A stretch of 64,000 bases of DNA from Neopestalotiopsis rosae (lineage: Eukaryota > Ascomycota > Sordariomycetes > Amphisphaeriales > Sporocadaceae). Numbering within the stretch: position 1 is the stretch's first letter; each line of letters starts with the position of its first letter. Location: positions 930,001 through 994,000 of the forward strand of contig JALGAS010000006.1 in NCBI GenBank assembly GCA_023078685.1. The letters are read 5' to 3'. The notes under the pieces were generated by a model. That model saw only the letters and a list, made by a program, of their open reading frames with translations. It did no database searches and was not told the DNA's origin. Of the stretch, positions 30,049-41,762 are shown piece after piece. A program made the translations under genes and the position numbers.

Positions 30049-32219
30049 ATCGATGCACCATGTCGCAGAGGAGATATACCACTAGCCTTGGGCTCTGGGA
30101 TCCCCAAGGACCGACTATCCAAGGCAAGCGGTTCGATGGAATCAATATTAAGCAGAAGATGAAGTTTAGCACTGAGATGTTTTCGCTGATTGTCAATTGC
30201 GGGGTTCACTGAGAGAATTGCATCGCATCCTGCCAAATGGGGCGCAGCCTTGCATGATGATTGTGTAACCACCAGCGAATGATACCACTCTTTTCATCCT
30301 ACCTAGTAATGTATATAACGAAAAAAGTGAACACCAACAAATATAGATAAAATACATCACCCTGAGCTTGACATGATCATCAACGCTCCTCGAGTATAGT
30401 ATTCCACTAGCAGAAATTGATTGTTCCCTATCGTATCCATAGACGACTGGGTCAGGGTGCTCGAACGCAGAAGCGTGGTCGATATAGCTGCAAACAGTTA
30501 TTCCTACTTTGCTGTGATAAGCGGTAATATTACAAAGATCAAACACTGCTTGGTGAATGAAATTTCGTTCTCCTCTTTTGTGTTTTCGCGATGGTGCTAA
30601 GGTCGTTAATTAAGCCCTAGAGACAGCTTTTCTCTAATCGTTGACCGAGTTTTTGAGCATAAGGTGATATTGTTCAATGTTTTGAATGCACTGTATCGAG
30701 CGATCTCTAGATTCGGGACGGAATAAGACAGATCGTACCTGTCTTTGTTTCTGATGCCTCGCTCTAGGGGAGTGAGACAATACATTACGGCGCCTTGAGC
30801 TTCCATGTCGCCTAACTTAATTCTCATCTAGCATACAAAAAGCCCACCACGATTATTGTATATGCATTTTGAAAAATCCTGTAACTCTCTTGTCGGATCC
30901 GATTCAGCCACTTCCGAATGTGCTTCGGGCCAGTGCCTATATACTCGGCCGATATGGAGAGAGTTCCCCTCAATTTGGATATGCATTTCAGCAGCCACAG
31001 TCTCATGTGTCCCTCAGAGAGCTGCCATACGAGGTTATCGACACCCTCATGATTTACAGACTGGTGCAACCACATCAATGCAAACATGAAAGCATCCACG
31101 TGCTGTCACTGCAGGCATTTGGAATCAAATCTCCGCCAAGAATCCAATAGGGTCGTTATAAATAAACATGTTCATCAATAGTAGAAATGATATACCACCA
31201 TCAACGTTTCTGTCAATGCAGGTTCTTGACAGCACATCAGTTGTATCATATTTTTTGTATCTAGCTTACCCCAGTTTCTGGCCGTCTTCTCCTCTCGACT
31301 AGATGTACTAGGATATACCAGTTCCCCCTCACTTGTCAGATGGTCCTAGCCAGGACATTATCACTATCGAGTCTAGTTTCACTTACAGCTTTCCCCTTTC
31401 AAACACTGCGACGGATGTCAATACCCGCCTCCGCAAATCTTGGCCAGAACCTGGCCTCACCAATCGCTTTGCGCATAGATTCGTCGTGGCGTCGCCTGAA
31501 GCCATACGATGGCTGCGCTCCAGCAACCTTCACCGTACGTGTTCTCGCAAATATGACCAAGAACATATAAAGCGCGGAAGAACGATTCAGCCGGCGCGAA
31601 AACTATTATACAAACCTCGGCATCGGCAAGGCCAACCACTCAGGGCGAGAGTAATTTACGCACCACAGAAGACGAAACACTAGTAAGCAAAAGAGGGCAA
31701 CGACTTCGCTTGCAGCTCATAGTTCACCAGAGTGTCGACGATGTGACGCACCCCAGGGATTGGGCCTCGGCCCCTGGACCTAATGCGACTCTCTCATTGG
31801 TTCCCTATAATTCCCCGGATTTTGGTCAGTGAGGGCAGCTCCACTAGACCGCTGTCCGGGACACAGCTTGGCTGCGGGGAAGCCCCTGGTCAATGGCGTC
31901 GCCTGTCGCCTCCCACGCGATCTCATCGCACAGAATTCCATGTAGACAGTCCAGACCGGCGTAACAGCGTGATAAAGAACGCCCACAGCCATTCGCTACC
32001 TCCTATCAGCTACTCAGGCGCAGAATAAGAGACCAGGGTTGTGAGGAGTATGTAATTGTGCGGACTCGTGCGGGGTGCGGCATGGTATCACGGCCTATAT
32101 CAGCTGCAATCCTCCTGATTCAGCTTCGATGTTCCCAGTGTATTTAAAGACGTAGACATACATGGTCAACCTAGAAGACATTCTGTTCATACTAGAAGTT
32201 CTAGCCATAAGTTTTCAAA
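30049..32219. other. Gene-poor 2.2-kb region
   Basis: Several open frames of 70-120 codons on both strands (for example 30869-31150 and 31333-31683) show no motif and no clear splice partners. I cannot support a gene. It includes the promoter of the MFS gene that starts at 32220. Confidence 0.4.
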
Positions 32220-34611
32220 ATGTCGTCCCACGGAGCGGTCGACACAAAAGTCACCCCGCAGGTTACCCCGCCAAGCCCTGACCACGAGAAGGCTGAAGTT
32301 GCGCAACTCGAGCAGGTTTCGACTCAAGAAAATCCGCCTGGAAAAGGTCACTATGTTGAAGAAGATGGACTGCGTACCGAAGGTGAGATTATGTGGCCAT
32401 GCAGTCATCGTTGAGCTTTGGCATGCTAACAATTGACATCGCAGGGGACGGGGTCGTCCATCACGATACGCCCGTAGGCAGCACACAGTCGACACAATCC
32501 TTCCGTGGGCGTGGCTAATCCGAGTGAATGCAGATGACCACGAAGAGAAAGATGGCTCTCGTCGCCCAGGTCAGCCAATAAACCAGGAAAGCTGATGCGC
32601 GACGACCTTTTGCTGACCTCTGGTAGGCTTTCTTGTGGACTGGCTCGCAGATACCAGTTTACCTATTCGGAGGCGTACGTAAGCTAAGACATGGTCGAGG
32701 AGAGTCATCTAACATTGTCTAGATACCTCCATACATCTATGGGGACCTTGGTGGGACTGATAGATGGGTATGGTTTGTTCTTGCCAATCTGCTGGCTTTG
32801 GCGGGCGTCTGTCCATTCGTCGGATCCATGTCCGATCTCCTCGGGCGACGTTATGTTGCCCTCATGGGTACGAGACTTCTCTTCTGAGTATCGCGCATTG
32901 ACTTTTCGTACTGATGCTAAGCTAGGGGCCGCATTCATCGTCGTTGGCATGATCATCTGCTCGACCGCGCAAGACATGAACACGTTCATCGGTACGATTG
33001 CCTGCCTTCTTCGTAAAGTGAAATGAGATGGCGACTGACATCGTGAAGCCGGCATGGTTTTCGCAGGCGTCGGAGCCGGTATCAACGAGCTTACAGCCCT
33101 TGCTGCCACGTCCGAGCTTGCTCCAACCTCGAAGAGAGGCATTTACGTTGGTGCACTCATCTTCACCATTGTTCCGTTCTGCCCATCGGTCCTGTGGGGT
33201 CAGTTGATCGCGTATCACTCATCTTGGAGATACGTTGGACTGTTCTGTGCTCTGTGGGCCTTCATCGGCCTTGTCTTGACTGCCGTCTTCTACTTCCCGC
33301 CACCTCGTGTCAATTCGACTGGCCTTAGCCGGCGCGATGTTCTGAAGCGCATCGACTATGTTGGTGGCCTTACTAGCATTTCCGGAATGGTCCTCTTCAT
33401 GGCCGGGATGCAGTGGGGAGGATACCAGGTAAGAGAACCTGGTTTTGATATTCCTGGCGTTTTTGTGTCGCTAATCATACCTTATCAAGTACCCATGGAC
33501 TTCTGCTCATGCGCTCGTACCATTAATTCTCGGAGCCGCATTGCTGGTGGCGTTTGGAGTCTGGGAGGCCAAGTTCGCACCGTACCCCATGTTCCCCAAA
33601 CGTCTGAACCAGGCGCCAAAAGTGCTTACCTGGACTTTGGTCATCACCTTTATATCAGGTGCCAACTTTTTCTCCATTCTCATGTTTTGGCCAGTCCAGG
33701 CTTTCAATGTTTACGGTCATGATCCCGTCCAGGTGGGCATTCGTGGACTTCCTGTCGGATTTGGCATCATGTTTGGCGCAGTTATAGTCCTCATCTTGCT
33801 GTCCGTCTTCCGTGGTCGAAATAAGACGCTCATGGTGGTATCATCGGTGCTTATGACGACAGGCTGCGGCGCCATTGCCGTTGCCGATGTCGATAACATG
33901 TCGCAGCTGTGGGGAATTCTCGTATTGGCCGGACTAGGCATCGGCGGTATTGTGGTGCCGGCATCAATCATCACAACCATTATCTGCCCCGACGACTTGA
34001 TTGCAACCGTTGCGGCGCTGACGCTAAGCATTAGAGTTATTGGAGGCAGTATTGGATACTGCGTGTATTTTGTAAGTTCTCAAACGCGATTCCTGGTCCC
34101 TCGTCTCCCATTTGTTGCTTTATCGGAACCCGAAGGATGAAATGGTGTGGTTCGGTATGCGTGTTCCGCATTGGTGCGACCGATACGAGAAGTCGACACA
34201 CGCGAACCGCGCCAAGGCAAGGGGTGGTCAGAACTTTACTTCCGAGCTGACCAGAGAGCTAACGATATCCTCGATAACCAGAACGTGTTTGTGAGCAAGT
34301 TTACACCAGCTTCCATCAAGTACATTGGGGGTGTTTTGGTAGAGAACGGTATCACGTCGACGGAAACAATCGCAGAGGTCATTGGCCTCACGACTGAGAG
34401 TCTGATTGACCGCATCGCCGACGTGCCCGGGATCGCCGGTAACCCAGCGCTGTTCGAGGCCGTGGTCAAGGCCGGGCAGATCGCCTATGCGGAGTCATAC
34501 AAGTATGTCTACTACAGCAGCATAGCCTTTGGGTCTGTGTCAATAGTCGCTGCGCTATTCCTGGGGGACATTAGCCAGTTCATGGACGACCACGTTGCAG
34601 TGGTCATGTAA
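32220..34611 (+). CDS. MFS transporter, TRI12/siderophore-type family, nine exons
   Basis: Nine exons join in phase to about 592 residues: 32220-32382, 32445-32473, 32534-32569, 32627-32674, 32723-32867, 32926-32991, 33049-33428, 33490-34071 and 34282-34611. Conserved blocks include GSMSDLLGRRYVALM, GVGAGINELTALAATSELAP, KRGIYVGALIFTIVPF and a late LTLSIRVIGGSIGYCVYF helix. Exons 2-4 are only 29, 36 and 48 nt, and the last intron is 210 nt, so these ends are less certain than the middle. The family exports toxins, drugs or siderophores, or takes up sugars and metabolites. The nearest enzyme gene is the FAD monooxygenase 1.3 kb downstream on the same strand. Confidence 0.82.
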
Positions 34612-35882
34612 CCTAGGTCCATTGGTTGGTCTCTCGGTCTGATAAGCAAGTTTTGTCAGTGTAGGACAGGACAAAAACTTGCAAGTGCCTGCCCAGATTA
34701 GACGCTGCAGGTACGGAAAGTAGTGTGCTTTGTAGCACGGAAAGTGGGAGAGGGGTAAGACTGGAGACTGGTTACTGGCTGCTGGGTGAGAGATTGATTG
34801 AGTGCACGAAGAGATTGGACGATATGGGCGGGAAATATTGGGAAGAAATGTCAGCGCTGGCCGGGAGCTGAAAGAAAACGACGCCGGTGCAAAAGTATAT
34901 ACACGCACGGATACGAGTTCTGGTCTCGTCCTTGTTCTGGTTCTCGGTTGGACTTGGCTCTGTATCCACTCGTCTTCGCAAGCTGCAGACAGGCAGGCAG
35001 TTATTGTACAGTAGCTCGCTCAGAAGGGTTCTGGGTGTGTGTTGTCCTGCCTAGTGTGTGGACTGTTCGTTGGCCTGGGCTCGGTGCTTCCAAAAATGGT
35101 GACATTTTGATCGCCAGGACTTGGCGCAAATAGCACATCCAAGCACCATCCCAGCTATCAGCTCGGATGATTTTTGGCGGCTCCAACAGCGAGGAGAAGC
35201 TATGCAAAGCTCCAGTGGAAGAAAGGAAACGCGTACTGCTGCTAGGTGTCCTTCGGTGTACTTTTTGGTGGCTTGAGAGGTTCCTAGCTCGACTAGTAAG
35301 CGGCTGACGGTTGTGGAGGCATCGGAGGCGCGGGCCTAGGACATAAAAATTCCATAGCGCAGACGGGCGACCGACCCACTGGATTGTACTGCTGTTTCTA
35401 GCTGATGTCCTACTAGGGAATTAGGGGTTTTGGGAGGTTTGAACACGTCCAAGGTGTAGGGCTGATACAACACAGAGGACCCAGAGGCCTGGATGCAGCT
35501 GAAAAAAACGAGAACAGAGGTCCGGCCTCGACATGCAGATCCCTTAAAACTTTTCCACTCCCCCAGTTTTTCGCGTGCGATGCAATGATCTATTCTTATT
35601 TTTGTCAGCTGGGACTGACTTTCTGACCTTGTACATACTCCGCATCAATTGTATACTGACCCTAGAGATCATAATCGCCACTGCTCTTTTCCCCGGCCGA
35701 TCAGTGCAACCGGCCGAAACTCTATACCCAGTGCCGACCAATTGACGGGCATACTGCCGAACCAGAGCCTTTGCCGTCGGCAATAATCGCCCTCCATCTG
35801 CATTGGGCTCGACAGCTTTGGCTCGCCTGTTGATTTGTTCTTTTTGTTTTTTGTCATCATTGTCGGCACCACCTCATACAAC
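34612..35882. other. Intergenic region upstream of the FAD monooxygenase
   Basis: No gene supported. The segment just before the monooxygenase start (35.83-35.88 kb) is T-rich, as is common in fungal 5' regions. Confidence 0.4.
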
Positions 35883-37265
35883 ATGTCACAAAATTTTCGT
35901 TGTATCATTGTTGGTGGAGGACCGATTGGTCTCGTCACCGCCCACGCCTTGACGGCAGCGGGTATGGAATGGGTGCTGCTTGAGCAAGAGGACGACATTG
36001 TGGTGCAAGACACTCCATGTGTAGTCATGTATCCTGACACCCTCAGAGTCATGGATCAACTCGGACTTTCCGATCGTCTATCGCGGATAAAGACAACCAT
36101 CGACTGCACCCAAATACTATCGCATGAGGGTGCTGCATACAACACAACATACACCCATGACTGGAGCATGGAAAAGTAAGTCTCCTCATGGATTAACCCA
36201 TAGTACTGTTTGAGCTGTCACATGCTGACTACAAACCTTAGTCACGGCAGAGGAAACTGGTATTTCCATCAACCACAATTGGTCAGTGCCTTGTACGATG
36301 CTCTATCAGAGAGCGACAAAGCTCGTGTCAAAACGAGCAAAGAAGTCACAGACATCGACGCAGAATCAGAGACTATAGTTGTTCATTGCTCAGATGGCAC
36401 CGCTGAAGAAGGCAGCCTCGTCATCGGAGCCGAGGGCAGCAACAGTATCGTCCGGGACATGATGAGAATCAATGCTCTGGCCGAGGATCCAAAGGCGGCC
36501 GTCAACACCACCCTGCCCTTTGCTGCCAGCTATCGCGTGTTATGGGGCACGATACCAATGGCCGAGAATATGAAGGGCAACGAGGGATGGGAATGTCACG
36601 GCAAGGGGTACTCGTCGCAAATGTTCTTTGGCCGCGGTCGGGGCTGGTTCTTTGTCTACGAGAAGCTCAAGAAGCCGACGCGCGGCCTGCGCAACTATAC
36701 CGAAAAGGACATGTACAGCTGCGCCGCCCGCCTCGCCAACCTGCCCATGACGAACAAGATGCGACTGCGCGACGTCTACGCCGTATCGCACAACTGCGGC
36801 ATGGCCGACTTGGGGGAAGGCCTCGTGCGCCGCTTTGCCTGGGGCCGGACCGTCTTGATTGGGGAAGCGGGCAACAAGCAGACTTCGCACCTCGGACTAG
36901 GCCTCAACAGCGGCGTTCAAGATGTGGTCGCGTTGACCAACATACTCCGAAAGCTGGTACAACATCACAATGAGCGGCACGAGGTGGTCGAGACGGAAGC
37001 AATTCATCTCGCCCTCCGCAAATACGACGCTATCCGCCGCGGCGACGCCCTGCACGGCTCAAGAACATCAGCGAGAGCCGCCAGACTACAGTCTTGGAAT
37101 GGCCGCGCACTACGATTGTATGATCGGTACTTTCTCCCTTCTGGAGGATCCAGCAGGAAGAACTACGACGGCACCATAAGCTCAATCGTGAGCCATGGTA
37201 TGTTACTGGACTTTGTTCCAGAATCAGATGCTCATTATGGGCGGATACCATGGGTGCATGCATGA
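35883..37265 (+). CDS. FAD-dependent monooxygenase, group A type
   Basis: Two exons (35883-36175, 36242-37265) join in phase to 438 residues. The N-terminal dinucleotide motif is CIIVGGGPIGLVTAHAL (residues about 7-23) and the family Arg/His-rich block HGRGNWYFHQPQLVSAL follows the intron. The second FAD motif, normally GDAAH.xxPxxGQGxN, reads RTVLIGEAGNKQTSHLGLGLNSGVQD here. This is closest to the fungal meroterpenoid/indole-diterpene epoxidase type of flavoprotein, but it lacks a C-terminal membrane segment. It would use NAD(P)H and O2 to hydroxylate or epoxidise an organic substrate. The Asp-to-Glu and Pro-to-Ser changes in the second FAD motif may alter activity. Confidence 0.85.
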
Positions 37266-39114
37266 AATCACAGCCTACAAGACTCTACAAATTTTCATAC
37301 GGGACTGCGAAAATACACCGATGGAGGACATTTTCTTTTGTTAGATGGCGTTGGTAAAATTAGGAAAATTTGGATGAGCGCAAGTCAAAATGACGGACGT
37401 GCATAGCGGTCATGTTTTGCGTTTACCAGCCAGCGCTTTGATCTTGGGTTGGAGTTGTGCATCTTGATTATTGGGTGGTAGGACATAATTTGGTGACACA
37501 TCTGTCTCTCCAGAAATACATACTCGTTATTTTCTTGAGCCATGCAATTTGCATTCCTGCAACGGTATTCTTGTTACTGCAGCGTATTTCAATTCACATG
37601 TTCTACTGACCTTGTCAACACTCACATGGCCGGTCTCATCTCAACGAATATCATGTGATAGCTTAGTCACATATACAGCACGTTGTTAACCTACCTTTTA
37701 TTTTCCATCCATTCGTCCCTGTGCCTGCCATATGTTTGAGCAGTGCGGTGCCTCTCCGTGCCCCTCCCTCGGCTCGCCACCAGATGCGGCCGCTGGATTT
37801 TAAGGTGTGTGGCCGCCGCGACGGCGCCCTGACTTGCAGTACCTGATTGTTACTATTTCCGGACCCAATGACCTGTTACTTCATCAAACGTAGCATTGAG
37901 CTTAATCAATTTCAAGCCAATCGATCTTCGGGAAAAGTGCGCATTCCCCTCCGGCACCTCTCCTATAGGCCCCTGAATAAAAGAACGGTTCGGTGTAGAC
38001 CAAAGGCAATCTTTAGAGTTTACGAACATCATCCTGACGGCCATATGCACGGAGATCTGTCTACGAGTCGCGTTTGCAGTGCAGTTGATTGTTTACAGCT
38101 TCGACACTGACTAAGTATCCAGCTCGAAAATTCCTGAGCACTCGGGACACATGCTTTATGTACTCACCTCGCCGTCAGATTCACATGTCAATCTTGTGAT
38201 GGCAAGGCAAGGCCATGGCTAACAAATGTCTCTAATGCGGAAGGCAGTATACATGCGTGTCTTTATTTATAGGCCCGGTGTTCTCGCTAAAAGCCAAGCA
38301 ACAATGTGTCAATTATGATCAGCATTGAGCATTGTAAGTCCGCTACTTATTCATCTTGTAATTGCGACACTAGTGGTGATGTGTATACATACACACTGAT
38401 GATCTTGGCAGCAAAAAAACTGTTACTCTTTAGGCGATATTGTCGAAGAATAATATTCGGCACCCGGACATGATGTACTATCATCGTGGATGATATTCCT
38501 TGATCATGGCCCGGTTCAAATAAAATAGAAGAGCGGCCATCCCCCCGAGTTTCTGGATGATGCAGCCTCTTTATTTCCTCAATTTTCCTGCCTTAGCGCT
38601 GCCAGTCTCCCTATAGTCGACGCTCTTGAACCTGTCTTCTGAGCACGTTGGATAGAGAATGCCGTGGACAATGAATCTCGGTCCTCAATTTCAAATTTTC
38701 ATCGCGTTTAGAAATAATATGACTAGGTAGTGACGCCCTCACACAAAAGCCACGGGGCGCCGATGCCAAGTGCATGCGGCTCAGCTGGGGCCTGGCTTCC
38801 CTGGTGGACCGCCATGGAATCTATTTGCCTTGGCGGCCCTCCCTATCTATTTTAGCCCGGCGGAAATTGCCATGACTAAAAAGCCAAGCGCTTCGGCTCG
38901 CATCGTTCGTATAGTATCTCGGACTATTCGTATCGTAGGGATCAACGCCCAAGTATCAACAAAGCAGATGCAGCAAAGGCCCGGGCAGTCAGTCCATGTC
39001 AGGAATGGCCATGTGGTATAAGTGATGGCATAAGGATGCGCCAATTAGTCCATCAACGTTCTCAACTTCAACATACATCAGAGATACTGGACACTCGTTT
39101 CCTACTCAACCACC
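37266..39114. other. Intergenic region with possible sterol-response-like site
   Basis: No gene supported in 1.85 kb. TCGTATA, the core of the yeast Upc2/Ecm22 sterol response element, occurs at 38907-38913, about 200 bp before the RTA1 start at 39115. A related TTCGTATCG follows at about 38927. Confidence 0.4.
38907..38913 (+). promoter_or_regulatory. TCGTATA motif upstream of RTA1 copy 1
   Basis: Matches the 7-base core bound by yeast Upc2/Ecm22 Zn2Cys6 regulators. A 7-mer is weak evidence alone; it is listed because the next regulator gene (40173-41468) resembles the Upc2 family. Confidence 0.25.
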
Positions 39115-40033
39115 ATGGCCAACCAAACCAGCGGTACCGATGCTGCAGCCGCTGCCGATGCCTTCGACTTCAGATTATATCGGTACACACCGTCACTGCC
39201 TGCGGCCATTGTCTTTGTGGTGGTCTTCGCTATCCTTTCGGCACTTCACGTCGCTCGCATTCAACGGCACCGATCGTATTATTTCACTGCATTCACCATC
39301 GGTGGCTTTTGTAAGGCTCACCCATACGAATGGCTCATTTACTGATGGAATTTTCACTGACAAGCTACCTGCAGTTGAACTCATTGGGTACGCCGGCCGT
39401 ATATGGTCTCACTATGACACAACCTCGATCGGCGGTTTCGTTATTCAAGCCATCCTGATTCTCGTCGCCCCCGCTCTCTTCGCCGCATCCATCTACATGA
39501 TCCTCGGACGCCTAATTCGCACCTTACATGCAGAGGAGCTGTCGCTTATCCCCATCGCTTGGGTCACCCGCGTCTTCGTCATTAGCGATGTGATCTCGTT
39601 TTCCCTGCAGGCGGGCGGTGGCGGGATCCAAGCTGCAGGCACCTTGGAGCTCTTCCACATTGGCGAAAAGATCATCATTGCTGGACTCTTTGTTCAGATT
39701 GTCGTGTTTGGATTCTTCATGGTCACGGCGGTGATATTCCAGTACCGCTTTGCGCGGTCCGCTATTTTCGCGTCGGCCCCTGCTCCAGTCAATTGGAAGC
39801 GTCACCTCAACGTGCTCTACACAGTTAGCGCGCTGATCTTGGTCAGGAGCATCTTCCGCGTGGTTGAGTATCTGCAGGGCAATGATGGTTATCTCATCTC
39901 GCACGAGGTGTTTCTATACGTGTTTGATGCCTTACTCATGACGGTGGTCATGATAATATTCTTTGTTTGGTATATCGATGACATTGAAGTCCGGCCAGGT
40001 AACGATGTTTTGGAGCTTTGCTCGGCAGACTGA
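39115..40033 (+). CDS. RTA1-family seven-helix membrane protein, copy 1
   Basis: Two exons (39115-39310, 39375-40033) join in phase to 284 residues. The protein is mostly hydrophobic with about seven membrane segments. RTA1 hallmarks are GGFFELIGYAGR at the exon junction, LVAPALFAASIYMILGR, SDVISFSLQAGGGGIQA and VLVRSIFRVVEYLQG. The family includes yeast Rta1, Rtm1 and Rsb1, linked to resistance to lipid-like toxicants and to sphingoid-base export. A close paralogue lies at 47034-47938 in the opposite orientation and has its intron at the same codon. Confidence 0.93.
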
Positions 40034-40172
40034 GTCAGAGATGGAGCGGCGCATTTAGAACTAGATCGTACAGTTACATTCGAACACAGACATTGATATG
40101 ATGCAGAGAGAGGTACATCGGGATAAATTAATAGACTAGTCTAAGCGGCTCATATTTCTGTGCCTCGGTCGC

Positions 40173-41468
40173 TCAAGGTATCCAGCCCGTCTCTTGCAGT
40201 GGCCATTGTATCCAAAGCCGATGCTCCTCATCTAGTAAATGATACGATTTGGCGATCAGATGATCTGCCCATCCTTGGAGATACCAGTGCTTCTCCATTC
40301 GTTTCAGCAGTACGGAGAAGAAAGCAAAGATAGCTACAGCTTCCTGTGTTGGCACTCTCAACAAGGGCAGCAGGCCCTCGGCCACTTCAAATATCCATAT
40401 AAATGCATCAGTCAGGTCGCATGGGTCACATCCCGTCCGATCGAGGATGGAGAATGATTTTTGTAGCTGATCAATAGCCTGGACATAGATATCGCACAAC
40501 TTCGGATCAGTCTGGCGGAGCTCGATCATGGAGCGCATGCCAGTCAAGTGCTGGTTCGCGACGTGTAGAGAAAATTCAGGACCAGCCTCCCGCGCACGCC
40601 AACGATCAGCGCCATGGTTTAGAAGAGGCGCCATTAGGCGATTGCTTTGGTCCCCCGCGATGCTCATGAATGCGCGCGTACCCTGGAGCAAAAACATCCA
40701 CTCTGGAAATCCGCTCTCTTCAATGAACAGCGGGCCATCATCTTTGCGTGGGCACGCCAGAGCAAAGTAGATGGTCAGAGTCGAGAAGAGAAAGAGTGAC
40801 TCCGCTGTAGCGGGACACGGATCTGTTATCAAGGCCACTGTAAGCTCAGATCAGCGAATGACGTGGACATAACCAGTAGAAGCGCGATGCTTTAAAATCT
40901 CCTTACTAGCATCTCTTGTGGCGACTCGGTGATGGGCCATTCCCAGTGATTGGTAGTAATCCCGCATTTCGACGTTGTGGTGAGCGAGATGCAATGCCGA
41001 TATCGCCAACAGCGTCCTCATGATATACTCGCATTGTAAGCCACGCTGTACCGCACTGAACCGATAAAAGTCTCGAAGAATGAGGCTTTCGGAAAGGGTT
41101 GCAAATGTTCTCGTTGTGAAATTGTGCAACAACTCCAAACTCGACATGTCCAGCACCTGCGAAGGCCCAGGAGATAAATCGATCCTCGGACTATTCAAGC
41201 CCAAGAAATCACATTCGACATTATGTTTGACACAGTTCTTACAGGCAGGTTTCGTCTCGTCGCACTTAAAACCCCATCTGTCAGCGCGATTGCCGTCGAC
41301 AATATTGATAGGTGAGAAAAGGAAAGAAGAATACAAAGGATCAACCTTATGCATATTATTACATACTTTGATCTTTCGCGATTTGCAGGTCTTGCACCCT
41401 TTGCGGCTCTTTGGATGCGATCTCCTTGATGCACCACGCAGCATAGGGTCGATATTCATGCGCGCCAT
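40173..41468 (-). CDS. Zn2Cys6 transcription factor, Upc2-like family
   Basis: Three exons (41367-41468, 40907-41264, 40173-40837) join in phase to 374 residues. The zinc cluster is C-x2-C-x6-C-x6-C-x2-C-x6-C, starting at CKTC (residues 25-28). The first intron (102 nt) falls between the codons for the second and third zinc-binding Cys regions (KIK | CDE), and it is in frame without a stop. The C-terminal part, with LLHNFTTRTFATLS, LLAISALHLAHHNVEMRDYY and SLFLFSTLTIYFALACP, resembles the Upc2-like regulators of sterol uptake. It is tail to tail with RTA1 copy 1 (139 bp apart) and lies downstream of the MACPF gene on the same strand. Confidence 0.88.
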
Positions 41469-41762
41469 TAGCTACGCTGAGCCTGTCAGTAAGGGTACGA
41501 GCCGGTTCGGGAAACTCGAATTCAGTGACTTCAGTTTTGGTATTCTCGGGAAATTCTAGTAATCCTAGGCCTGGGGAGTAGTTGAAAGATGGACAAGACT
41601 CGTTTAGCATCCGAGTTCTACTTTTTTATGTTTTTGTTTTGCTAGACATCCATATCTGCATTGTACAGAGCTAGGTTAATTGGCTACCAACCCATGGAAT
41701 TTGGTAGGGGTTGTGTGGCTATGGGCCGCTATGCAACCCATTCTTAGCGCATACCAACTGGA

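Noticed and set aside
30869..31683. Two open frames of 93 and 116 codons in the gene-poor region
   Set aside because: Composition is unlike the neighbouring genes and no domain or intron pattern supports them.
38861..38870. CGGAAATTGC shared upstream of both RTA1 genes (also 47987-47996)
   Set aside because: The copies are in opposite orientation relative to their genes and at very different distances. A 10-mer match between two such regions is plausible by chance.
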